Of a stretch of 18,931 nt of DNA, positions 1 to 6,025 are shown in pieces. The position numbers and the translations under genes are program-made. Where the stretch lies: positions 1 through 18,931 of the forward strand of contig JBKHAI010000014.1 of NCBI GenBank assembly GCA_046542915.1, written 5' to 3'. Each line of letters starts with the position of its first letter. Positions within the stretch are counted from its first letter, which is position 1. The notes under the pieces were generated by a model. The model made no database searches, had not been told where the DNA came from, and was given only the letters and a program-made list of their open reading frames with translations. The stretch comes from SKVL01 sp046542915 (GTDB lineage: Bacteria; Patescibacteriota; Minisyncoccia; Phycocordibacterales; CSBR16-193).

Positions 1-85
1 TGATCATTGACGTAAAGAGGACCATTTGTTAATTTCCTAACAGGTCAGGTACCTTCATAAACCTCAAAACACAAAGGAGTGTCTT

Positions 86-262
86 ATGAGCAAAAAAGAC
101 ATTGACATTGAAACCAAGGATGTAAGTGGGATGGCCGATGCGGTAGCCGGAACAGAGACGAAAGAAGCCACCGCAACCGATAGCGACGGTAATTCCGCGA
201 CCGCTCGGGGAGTAAGCTCCGAGCAAGCCGCCGATAAGGCGGTTGATAAGCTCGGAAAATAA
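86..262 (+). CDS. 58-residue hydrophilic protein of unknown function
   Basis: A short open frame runs from ATG at 86 to TAA at 262. AAAGGAGT (73-80) lies five bases upstream as a good ribosome binding site, and a strong terminator follows 16 bases after the stop, so this looks like a complete single-gene unit. The protein has no signal peptide or membrane segment. It is rich in Asp, Ala, Thr, Lys and Ser. It contains a D-S-D-G-N turn followed by T-A-R-G and an S-S-E-Q-A-A-D-K-A helix start, a pattern like the small strand-turn-helix repeats in which a Gly-rich turn precedes an E-A-x-x-x-A helix. I do not recognise the family. TTGACG at 7-12 could be a -35 box, but no convincing -10 box follows at normal spacing. 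The call as a real gene rests on the RBS, the terminator and GC-rich third positions. Confidence 0.7.
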   Translation: MSKKDIDIETKDVSGMADAVAGTETKEATATDSDGNSATARGVSSEQAADKAVDKLGK

Positions 263-278
263 GATCTTTAAAACCAAC

Positions 279-307
279 ATGAGGGCTCTTCAGAGCCCTC
301 ATTTTTA
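279..307 (+). terminator. Rho-independent terminator after the 58-residue gene
   Basis: A perfect 10-bp stem (ATGAGGGCTC, 279-288; GAGCCCTCAT, 293-302) with loop TTCA is followed by a T run at 302-306. It ends the + strand gene at 262. On the - strand no good U run follows the stem, so it serves mainly the + strand. Confidence 0.88.
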
Positions 308-337
308 ATAAATATAGTGACCTTAAAATTTAAAAAA

Positions 338-580
338 CTAAAGATGATCACTTAATATCTCTTTCATTTTCTCCACATCGGGGATCCGACCGGAGAACAC
401 AACCTTGTCATCTATAGCGATCGCCGGAGTTTCTTTGATCCCTAATTCCTCCATCTTCTCAAAGTTGCAGACCTTTTCCATTTCAATTTCTTTGATTCCT
501 AGATCCAGTATAGCCTCTTTAATATTTTTATCCATACCGCCACACATCACACACCCGGAACCATAAACTGTTATTTTCAT
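338..580 (-). CDS. small thioredoxin-like redox-active disulfide protein
   Basis: This 80-residue protein has no signal peptide and fits the thioredoxin-like redox-active disulfide protein 2 family (the MtH895 type). It opens with a beta strand (KITVYGSG) that leads into C10-V-M-C13, the redox-active CXXC. A helix follows, then a second strand and the cis-proline turn at ETPAIAI, then a final strand and helix (V-V-F-S-G-R-I-P). It probably acts in the cytoplasm as a dithiol-disulfide carrier. It is the last gene of the redox operon, starting 10 bases after the stop of the thioredoxin/DsbD-like fusion, so it could pass electrons from the cytosol to that membrane protein, as thioredoxin does for DsbD. 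That role is inferred from position. No Shine-Dalgarno sequence is visible before the ATG. Confidence 0.88.
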   Translation of the reverse strand: MKITVYGSGCVMCGGMDKNIKEAILDLGIKEIEMEKVCNFEKMEELGIKETPAIAIDDKVVFSGRIPDVEKMKEILSDHL

Positions 581-590
581 AATGATCTAA

Positions 591-1760
591 TTAAAAACCG
601 ATAAGATAATAAAGAGATAGATAAGTCAAGACCAACGCCCCGAACAAGGTAACCCAGGTTACCATTTTTGAATTGGCAAACCATATCCTTTTAGTAAAGA
701 CGGCTCCCAAAAATACCACAACCTCATCCAACATATACATTAATAGATACAAAAGGATATATCCGGTATAAGCAGTGAGAGAAACTCCACGTTCTACTAA
801 AATACCGGTAAAAGCAACCGGAACACCGATAGAGCACGGAAGTTCCACTACGGTAATAACGACGGCGAACATTACGACACTTCCGGCCAAAGTCAGCGCT
901 CCACTGGTGGGATCTTTGAAATTCTCTTTTATTTTCATAATAGCCCTTTTAGCCAAAGCGGAATCAGAAGACTGGCAAGTGGGCCCATAACGATAAAACC
1001 TCCAGAATTCCTTAAAGAAATATATCGCTCCGGCAGCGGCGGCAAACCCGACTATGTAGCGAAATATTGCTAAATGCCCCAAAAGCGTCTCAAAGACCTT
1101 ACCCCAGATAAAGACCAAAGAGCCGTAAACCAAAACGGTAGAAAGAATAAATAAGCCGCCATATATTAGAATTTTCTTACGAGAGTCAAAGACCATCACC
1201 AAAGAAAGTATCAGGATCAAAGACCCTAAAGAGCAAACATTAAAACCGTCAAAAGAACCCAAAACGACCGTAAGGGCGGGCAAAGACCAGCCCTTTACAG
1301 ATATCTCACGGTTAACAAGAGGAACCGGAAAAGTGTACCTGTCATCCTCTTCATCGTAACTCTTTCCTTTAAAAATATTTAAGAGTATTTCCTCCTGTCT
1401 TTCTCCAAAATGATTGAACTGCAGAAGATCATTTTCAATAAAGATCATCGGTGCCATTATCCGATAATCTTCCACTCCGGCATTATTTGCTATTTCTTCG
1501 ACCTTTTCCTTGTCAGTTATATCATAGACCTCTAACTCAAAATTTGGATGATCATCAATAACCGATCGGATGAACTTTTCTGCGTCCTGACAGACCGGGC
1601 ACCATCTATCCTCAAAAAGATGAACGGTTATGATCTCTTTCGACCCATCTTGAGTAGAGACTTCGTTTTGGTCAGAAGCGGCAAATAAACTTGAAACAGA
1701 AAAAAACGAAACAAATAAAAATAGCAATACAAAACTTCCTAAACATTTGAAGTAACTCAT
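591..1760 (-). CDS. secreted thioredoxin domain fused to a DsbD/CcdA-like membrane domain
   Basis: From ATG at 1760 the protein has 389 residues. A signal peptide (about 1-28, ending SLFAA) comes first. An exported thioredoxin-like domain follows (about 43-132) with C54-P-V-C57 and the cis-proline stretch IMAPMIFI. The C-terminal part has about six membrane helices (about 160-389). It carries C176 in the helix reading G-F-N-V-C-S-L-G and C309 in V-E-L-P-C-S-I-G-V-P, the layout of the paired transmembrane cysteines of DsbD/CcdA. Such proteins carry reducing power from cytosolic thioredoxin across the membrane. In DsbD the exported thioredoxin-like domain follows the membrane domain; here it precedes it. 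The frame also opens at TTG 1787, overlapping the upstream stop by 13 bases, with GGAG about 10 bases before it. I prefer the ATG because it gives a compact signal peptide, but this is not settled. Confidence 0.83.
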   Translation of the reverse strand: MSYFKCLGSFVLLFLFVSFFSVSSLFAASDQNEVSTQDGSKEIITVHLFEDRWCPVCQDAEKFIRSVIDDHPNFELEVYDITDKEKVEEIANNAGVEDYRIMAPMIFIENDLLQFNHFGERQEEILLNIFKGKSYDEEDDRYTFPVPLVNREISVKGWSLPALTVVLGSFDGFNVCSLGSLILILSLVMVFDSRKKILIYGGLFILSTVLVYGSLVFIWGKVFETLLGHLAIFRYIVGFAAAAGAIYFFKEFWRFYRYGPTCQSSDSALAKRAIMKIKENFKDPTSGALTLAGSVVMFAVVITVVELPCSIGVPVAFTGILVERGVSLTAYTGYILLYLLMYMLDEVVVFLGAVFTKRIWFANSKMVTWVTLFGALVLTYLSLYYLIGF

Positions 1761-1774
1761 ATTAGGCTTAATTT

Positions 1775-2218
1775 TTAGATCTGACAACTGGCAGCTTCTC
1801 CAATAACCTTCGGATCACGAGACTCTCTATACACCTCTCCATCTATCTGTATCTCGGGCACCCCGCGTCCGATCAACTCCTCTTGACATCGCTCCGGCTC
1901 ATCAGAGCACTCTACATATATCGAATCAACTATATCCCTTCCTCCAAAAGACTCAACCAACTGTGAACAGTAAGGACAAGTTCTGGAACCATATATAACG
2001 ACTCCGGCATCATCCAGACACGCTACCAATTCCTTTAAGTCTGAGGTTTGAAGCTCATCTTTATTTTCTTCGTTTTCTTCATCAGGTCTACTTTCATTTT
2101 CCTCCTGATCTTTTTCCGAACCATTGTCTTGAATTTCTTCAGAAGCAAATCCCCAAAAAACAACACCGGCAAAAAAAGCTACTATCACAACTATTCCTAT
2201 AATAATATTTTTGTTCAT
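1775..2218 (-). CDS. membrane-anchored thioredoxin/glutaredoxin-like protein with CPYC
   Basis: This 147-residue protein has an N-terminal membrane anchor (about 5-25) and an acidic, charged linker (about 27-58). A compact thioredoxin/glutaredoxin-like domain follows (about 60-147). The active site is C81-P-Y-C84 after strand VVIYGS, and the cis-proline is P121 in GVPEIQI. Further cysteines are C67, C104, C111 and C145. The domain resembles the small thioredoxin modules found with VKOR-type oxidases. The linker should hold it outside the membrane, where it could oxidise, reduce or isomerise exported proteins. It is the first gene of the operon and is followed directly by the DsbD-like fusion, its most likely redox partner (inference). 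No Shine-Dalgarno sequence is seen, and the AT-rich upstream region shows no convincing -35/-10 pair. Confidence 0.85.
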   Translation of the reverse strand: MNKNIIIGIVVIVAFFAGVVFWGFASEEIQDNGSEKDQEENESRPDEENEENKDELQTSDLKELVACLDDAGVVIYGSRTCPYCSQLVESFGGRDIVDSIYVECSDEPERCQEELIGRGVPEIQIDGEVYRESRDPKVIGEAASCQI

Positions 2219-2347
2219 AAGTCTATAAATTAATAATATATTCTAAATAATTCTCATATTTTACTAAAATAAAACAACGCACACCAATATCTATTGATAT
2301 AGTAGCAAACACAATTTCTATCAGCAATTAACACTTTTGAATAAATT

Positions 2348-2386
2348 AAAACAATTCAGACTGACTTAATGGACGATCAGTCAGTC
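2348..2386 (-). terminator. possible terminator overlapping the rhodanese stop codon
   Basis: On the - strand, GACTGACT (2386-2379) pairs with AGTCAGTC (2366-2359) across a 12-base loop, and TTGTTTT follows a few bases later. The stem includes the TGA stop. The loop is large and the U run is interrupted, so termination may be partial. Confidence 0.4.
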
Positions 2387-2833
2387 CACCAGAATTCCCA
2401 TGGCCTCCGTATCAGATGACAGTGCCTCGATCCCACCGGAGAGATCTATCACCCACTTAAATCCCAGTTCTTCCATAACCTTTAATGCATCAGCGCTTCG
2501 TCTACCACTTCTGCAATAAACAGCATAGGAACCGTCAGTATCCAGTTCGGAAAGTGATTCCCTGAACTCAGGAGAATTATAATTCATATTAACCGCCCCG
2601 CGCAACCGCCTCTCTTCAAATTCTCGAGGGGTTCTGACATCCAAAACGGTAATATCCTCCTTCTCTTTGAGATTTTCCACGAACTCCAAGGATGTTACCG
2701 ATGCTAATTTTTTCTCTTCCATATTATTCATATTAAAAGCAGTTACCAGACCGGCAAAGACCAGAAAAGAAACCACTATTATCGGAGCCCCGGCAAAATT
2801 ATTATTCTTGATCTTGGATATAATTCCCTTCAC
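2381..2833 (-). CDS. membrane-anchored rhodanese-like domain protein
   Basis: From GTG at 2833 the protein has 150 residues: one membrane anchor (about 15-35), a short linker, then a single rhodanese domain (about 45-145). The active-site loop is C107-R-S-G-R-R112, preceded by strand SYAVY. The CDC25-like LDVRTPREFEERRLRGAVN region is also present. Rhodaneses carry sulfane sulfur as a persulfide on this cysteine. With a cysteine-active domain beside the thiol-disulfide operon, a role in extracytoplasmic sulfur or redox chemistry is a reasonable inference, but the orientation of the domain is not proven. The frame continues upstream to TTG 2857, but that start lies upstream of the TATAAT box at 2843-2848, so the near-leaderless GTG is preferred. 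Confidence 0.84.
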   Translation of the reverse strand: MKGIISKIKNNNFAGAPIIVVSFLVFAGLVTAFNMNNMEEKKLASVTSLEFVENLKEKEDITVLDVRTPREFEERRLRGAVNMNYNSPEFRESLSELDTDGSYAVYCRSGRRSADALKVMEELGFKWVIDLSGGIEALSSDTEAMGILVD

Positions 2834-2842
2834 GGCAACATT

Positions 2843-2871
2843 ATTATACAAGATCAAAGACAGAATGAAAA
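2843..2871 (-). promoter_or_regulatory. promoter of the rhodanese gene
   Basis: On the - strand TTTTCA (2871-2866; 4 of 6 matches to TTGACA), a 17-base spacer and a perfect TATAAT (2848-2843) precede the GTG at 2833. The expected transcription start falls only 2-4 bases before the start codon. Confidence 0.55.
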
Positions 2872-2888
2872 TAGGAAATCAAAGAATA

Positions 2889-3287
2889 TTAAGGCAGGGT
2901 GTACATCGGAGCATTTTTACCCTTCTTCTTTTTGTATATAAATTTCATAAACGGAACGAATTTGAAGATCCTATCCCGTTTTTTCCTGATCCTCTCAATT
3001 TCTTCCTTGTATTCGTCTTTAAGTCTTTCTAATCTGATACGCCTAACCTCTTCAGAGACACCGGCTTTGGCAACAGCATATTCTTCCTTTTCCCATAAAT
3101 GCATCACTTTGTTATCCATAAGACGAGAGTAATGTTCTAACCTTCTCCAAGCGACCAGATAGATAGCCAAAACCGAGGCCACTGCGAAAACGATATAAAA
3201 AATATATGCAAAATTTATTTGTAACAAAAAATTCCAACCCAGATCATCCAATATCCTGGAAAGTATATTTTTGAGTATCTCCATCAT
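2889..3287 (-). CDS. small membrane protein with cytoplasmic coiled coil, unknown function
   Basis: This 132-residue protein is not recognised. It has a short amphipathic N-terminus and one membrane helix (about 25-46, FAYIFYIVFAVASVLAIYLV) flanked by W-R-R on the inner side. A long charged helix follows (about 50-108), with an R/E/K-rich coiled-coil stretch around the EEVRRIRLERLKDEYKEEI region, then a basic tail with KKKK. The positive residues after the helix suggest an outside-to-inside topology with a cytoplasmic coiled coil. The start has two ATG codons in tandem (3287 and 3284), without a Shine-Dalgarno sequence. It lies 37 bases downstream of the response regulator and 17 bases upstream of the rhodanese promoter, so it could be co-transcribed with the regulator. 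Confidence 0.72.
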   Translation of the reverse strand: MMEILKNILSRILDDLGWNFLLQINFAYIFYIVFAVASVLAIYLVAWRRLEHYSRLMDNKVMHLWEKEEYAVAKAGVSEEVRRIRLERLKDEYKEEIERIRKKRDRIFKFVPFMKFIYKKKKGKNAPMYTLP

Positions 3288-3324
3288 ATATTTAACGGGC
3301 GAGCGACCGCAAAATTTAGCTTTC

Positions 3325-3693
3325 TTAACCGGTTGCCGCCTTGACCTTCTCGGTTATCTCTTGAGGGGTAAACTTGGCCTTAACGAGAAAATCATTAGCG
3401 CCGAGTTTATGCCCTTTCTCTATATCTTCTTCATCACCCAAATTGGAAAGAATTATGATCGGTGTTTTGGAAAAGTCCTCCTTCTGTCTTCTGATCCAAG
3501 ATATCACTTCAAACCCGTGCATTCCGGGCAAGAGCAGGTCTTGTAATATCAGATCCGGCTGAAATTGGGGAATTATTTCGATTCCCTTTTCGCCACTTTC
3601 CGCCTGCTCTACTTCGTGGCCTTCGGCTTTTAATTTTTTGGTAAGAAGATTCCTTAAGAAATCATCGTCTTCAACTATCAATATCTTCGCCAT
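3325..3693 (-). CDS. single-domain response regulator (CheY-like receiver)
   Basis: The 122 residues form one receiver domain and nothing else. The acidic pair E8-D9-D10-D11 follows strand KILIV. The phospho-acceptor is D52 in LQDLLLPG, the switch residue is S83 in IILSN, and the conserved lysine is K105 in FLVKAKF. With no output domain it must act by protein contact, as CheY or Spo0F do. No kinase lies next to it; the nearest kinase in this window is at 11171-12202. It shares its divergent upstream region (3694-3867) with the peptidoglycan-binding gene. A TATAAT (3743-3738) lies about 45 bases upstream of its ATG, without a good -35 box. Confidence 0.93.
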   Translation of the reverse strand: MAKILIVEDDDFLRNLLTKKLKAEGHEVEQAESGEKGIEIIPQFQPDLILQDLLLPGMHGFEVISWIRRQKEDFSKTPIIILSNLGDEEDIEKGHKLGANDFLVKAKFTPQEITEKVKAATG

Positions 3694-3778
3694 TTTACGT
3701 TAAATAACTATGCAAAAACTTTATTACAGAATAACACATTATATATTGAAAAACAGCTCTTCTGTGGAAAGGTGTCCG

Positions 3779-3807
3779 TTGTTGGAAACAAAATACTGAT
3801 ATACAAT
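3779..3807 (+). promoter_or_regulatory. possible promoter of the first peptidoglycan-binding gene
   Basis: TTGTTG (3779-3784), a 17-base spacer and TACAAT (3802-3807) would start transcription near 3814, giving a leader of about 54 bases. The -10 box is good (5 of 6) and the -35 box is poor (3 of 6). Confidence 0.35.
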
Positions 3808-3867
3808 TTATGTAGTTGGCGTAATTGCCTTTTATTACAAGATTATAAGTAAGTAATCTAAAAGCTT

Positions 3868-4644
3868 ATGAAAATAACATACACATTAACAGGAGTCGTC
3901 ATGATCATCGCTTTTTCTTTGGTTTTTGCCGTAACACCGACTCAAGCCGAAGATGATGAAAGCGACGACGCCTCCGATCAAGAGGTAAATGAACAAACAG
4001 AGGAAGAGGAAGAAGAAGAGGAAGAAGACGCCTCTCCCGAGGAAGAAAAAAGACGTGGTGGCCCGACAGGGGTTGAGTTACCCGAAAATGCAAGCGAAAG
4101 AGCCCACCAAGTGCAAGAGTGTCTGAAGATCTCCAGAATGTTAAAAAAAGGAGTTTCCGGCGAGGAAGTCGAGAAATTACAAGAGTTCCTGAAAGAAAAA
4201 GGCCACTTTGATCATGAAGAAACAACAAAGTATTATGGAAACATAACCGAAGAGGCTGTAAAAAAATTCCAAAAAGCCGAAGGCATAGTTGACTCCGGCG
4301 ATCCGGAAAGCACCGGTTTCGGTCAAGTTGGTCCCAAGACGAGAGCACAAATAGGTAAAGTATCTTGTCTGACCGAAGGTGTTGGTGACGAAGACGAAGC
4401 AGCGGATACAGATAAAGACGAAGACGAAAAAAAGGACGAAGCAGAAGAACTGGAAGCAAAAGTGGAAAGTCTGGAAACAGAGGTTGAAAGATTGACCGAT
4501 CTTCTTAATAACTTGGGATACGACAGTGAAGGTAACCCCCTGGATGAAAGCGACGAAGAGAAAGATGAGGAGGAAGACGGCGATAATGACGAAGAGGAAG
4601 ATGATGATGAGGAAGACGGCGATAATGGCGACGACGAAGAGTAA
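3868..4644 (+). CDS. secreted acidic peptidoglycan-binding protein with coiled coil
   Basis: This 258-residue protein begins with a signal peptide (1-27, ending TQA). A strongly acidic linker (28-62, with a run of ten Glu) comes next, then a PG_binding_1 domain (about 96-163). Typical positions are V101-x-x-L-Q-E-F-L, the Y-Y-G-N-I-T-E-E-A-V-K-K-F-Q helix and the closing T-G-F-G-Q-V-G-P-K-T-R-A. C85 and C167 bracket the domain and may form a disulfide. The rest is another acidic stretch, a coiled coil (about 188-214) and a very acidic tail containing a 13-residue repeat. The protein is exported and probably tethers or spaces something on the cell wall. Its paralogue follows at 4741. A terminator lies 18 bases after the stop. 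No Shine-Dalgarno sequence is evident. Confidence 0.85.
   Translation: MKITYTLTGVVMIIAFSLVFAVTPTQAEDDESDDASDQEVNEQTEEEEEEEEEDASPEEEKRRGGPTGVELPENASERAHQVQECLKISRMLKKGVSGEEVEKLQEFLKEKGHFDHEETTKYYGNITEEAVKKFQKAEGIVDSGDPESTGFGQVGPKTRAQIGKVSCLTEGVGDEDEAADTDKDEDEKKDEAEELEAKVESLETEVERLTDLLNNLGYDSEGNPLDESDEEKDEEEDGDNDEEEDDDEEDGDNGDDEE
4570..4627 (+). repeat. direct repeat with 39-base period in the acidic tail
   Basis: The same 19 bases (GAGGAAGACGGCGATAATG) occur at 4570-4588 and 4609-4627, a period of 39 bases or 13 codons. The repeat encodes E-E-D-G-D-N twice within the tail of the peptidoglycan-binding protein. In-frame copy-number change by slippage would alter tail length only. Confidence 0.8.
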
Positions 4645-4662
4645 GATCGGTATATAAAAGAC

Positions 4663-4701
4663 AAAACCCGCTCACATTATAATATGAGCGGGTTTTCTTT
4701 T
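4663..4701 (+). terminator. Rho-independent terminator after the first peptidoglycan-binding gene
   Basis: AAAACCCGCTCA (4663-4674) pairs perfectly with TGAGCGGGTTTT (4685-4696), and the loop contains the palindrome ATTATAAT. CTTTTG follows the stem. Confidence 0.88.
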
Positions 4702-4705
4702 GTTC

Positions 4706-4734
4706 TTGCCGTAACATCATAATTGGGATAAAAT
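4706..4734 (+). promoter_or_regulatory. promoter giving a predicted leaderless mRNA for the second peptidoglycan-binding gene
   Basis: TTGCCG (4706-4711; 4 of 6), a 17-base spacer and TAAAAT (4729-4734; 5 of 6) lie just after the preceding terminator. The usual start, about seven bases past the -10 box, falls on the A of the ATG at 4741. Confidence 0.65.
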
Positions 4735-4740
4735 AAAAAT

Positions 4741-5340
4741 ATGAAAGCTTTTTACACGATCTCAACTATCCTGTTCTTGGGAATGCTCACACTTTCAGCC
4801 AACACCGCCTCGGCGGAGACGTTTTCTTATAAAAAAGTCATAACTGAATTAGAAAAAAGAGTAGCCGAATTGGAGGAAAAACTTACAGAAAGAGGACTAA
4901 ACGTTGAAGAAGATCAACTACCTATAAAAGATCAAAGCGAAAAAGACAGTATAATAGATAAAGAGGAAGAACCCGATGGCCCCGAAGAACCTAAGCCAGA
5001 AGATCCGGAAGAGATAACTTCAGCATCCTCAGTCTCCCAAAACGAGAACATCTTGTCACAGAGTGCAAATGTTGAATGCACGGAACTTAGTAAAACAATG
5101 CGTCGGGAGGACTATGACGATGAGGTCATTAAACTGCAAAGGTTCCTGGAAGCCGAGGGGTTTTTTAACCACCCACATATCACGAGATATTTCGGACCGG
5201 TCACAGAAAAGGCCCTAAAGGATTTTCAGGCCTCGCAAGGCATAGTCTCTTCCGGAACCCCACACACCACCGGTTATGGCCAGTTAGGACCTCTTACCAG
5301 AGAAACCATAAAAGAAAGAACCTGCACTCTGGGAAATTAA
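4741..5340 (+). CDS. secreted peptidoglycan-binding protein, coiled coil first
   Basis: This 199-residue protein starts with a signal peptide (1-25, ending ASA). Next come a coiled coil (about 30-52, ITELEKRVAELEEKL), an acidic, proline-rich linker (about 64-92) and a C-terminal PG_binding_1 domain (about 124-192). The domain shows E-V-I-K-L-Q-R-F-L, R-Y-F-G-P-V-T-E-K-A-L-K-D-F-Q and T-T-G-Y-G-Q-L-G-P-L-T-R. C113 and C195 flank the domain at the same places as C85 and C167 of the gene upstream, so the two are paralogues. The coiled coil lies before the domain here and after it in the paralogue. The ATG sits exactly where transcription is predicted to begin, and there is no ribosome binding site. 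It is probably a cell-wall-associated protein with a protein-interaction helix; its partner is unknown. Confidence 0.86.
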   Translation: MKAFYTISTILFLGMLTLSANTASAETFSYKKVITELEKRVAELEEKLTERGLNVEEDQLPIKDQSEKDSIIDKEEEPDGPEEPKPEDPEEITSASSVSQNENILSQSANVECTELSKTMRREDYDDEVIKLQRFLEAEGFFNHPHITRYFGPVTEKALKDFQASQGIVSSGTPHTTGYGQLGPLTRETIKERTCTLGN

Positions 5341-5377
5341 CCGGAATACCTGTTTGGTGTGGCCGAGCCATTAAATA

Positions 5378-5408
5378 TTGACTATTTTTATAAAAAAAAT
5401 AGTATAGA
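5378..5408 (+). promoter_or_regulatory. promoter with inverted repeat before the phosphotransferase-like gene
   Basis: TTGACT (5378-5383) is followed by TAGTAT (5400-5405, 16-base spacer) or TATAGA (5403-5408, 19-base spacer). A 9-bp inverted repeat, ACTATTTTT (5381-5389) and AAAAATAGT (5395-5403), fills the spacer and could be an operator. The leader is about 35-40 bases. Confidence 0.5.
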
Positions 5409-5449
5409 TAGTAGTTCCTTAAAAGCATAGAGAAAAAAGGAGGTGGTTT

Positions 5450-6016
5450 GTGAGTAACACATATAAAACTCATAATGCGGAATTAAATGAAGATAAAGTA
5501 ATAACCGTCGCTACCTTAATTACAACATCGGGTATTATTGCCATTTTGATCTATTCTTTTCAGTATCTTTTTTCTGTCTGGGTAACAGCAATACCTTTAT
5601 TTGTTACCTTAGCCGCTCTAAGTGACGCCTTATACGGTCCGGCGGCCAGAATATCCCGTCAACAAACTTTTTTCGGTAAAATGGTTGATTGCTTGAGAGA
5701 CCGTCTCATCTTAGTGGCAGCTATCGGAAACGTGGCAATAATTGATACTCGTTTTGTTATTATCTTTTTTTTCGTGACCACTATTGAAGCTGTTGCCTTT
5801 ATAAAAAAAGATCTTTCGGAATTCCAAAAGAAAGAACATGGCCCGGAAAAAAATGTCGTACGATGGGCCTATATTACTTCCTTTTGTGCAACAGCTATAA
5901 TGACCGCTAAAGTATACTGGAACTTCCCTTTTCTTCCTGCTCTATGGTTTTTTGCGTTGATATTTCTCGCCACCTCCATAACAAGTTTATTTGATCTAAA
6001 GGTCAAATATCTTTAA
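5450..6016 (+). CDS. CDP-alcohol phosphotransferase-like membrane protein with altered active site
   Basis: This 188-residue protein starts at GTG and has a strong AAGGAGGT (5437-5444) five bases before it. About five or six hydrophobic helices span the chain. Residues 59-84 match the CDP-alcohol phosphotransferase signature D-x2-D-G-x2-A-R-x8-G-x3-D-x3-D in spacing: D59, G63, A66, R67, G76, D80 and D84 are present, but the second Asp is Y62. The family moves a phospho-alcohol from a CDP carrier onto an acceptor, as in phosphatidylglycerophosphate synthesis, using the first three Asp residues to hold two metal ions. Loss of the second Asp suggests altered or lost catalysis, so no substrate is assigned. 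A terminator follows at once, making it a single-gene unit. The family call is fairly sure; activity is not. Confidence 0.75.
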   Translation: MSNTYKTHNAELNEDKVITVATLITTSGIIAILIYSFQYLFSVWVTAIPLFVTLAALSDALYGPAARISRQQTFFGKMVDCLRDRLILVAAIGNVAIIDTRFVIIFFFVTTIEAVAFIKKDLSEFQKKEHGPEKNVVRWAYITSFCATAIMTAKVYWNFPFLPALWFFALIFLATSITSLFDLKVKYL

Positions 6017-6025
6017 ACTAAACCG

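Noticed and set aside
29..280. - strand frames across the 58-residue gene
   Set aside because: They are Cys/Gly/Arg-rich shadows without a ribosome binding site; the + strand gene has both RBS and terminator.
3694..3867. Small gene or RNA in the 174-base divergent gap
   Set aside because: No frame with a start signal and no stable hairpin was found; only promoter-like boxes are present.
3905..4664. Long - strand frames opposite the acidic peptidoglycan-binding gene
   Set aside because: They translate to Ser- or Leu/Arg-rich low-complexity sequence, the mirror image of the GAA/GAC/GAT-rich codons on the + strand, with no start signals.
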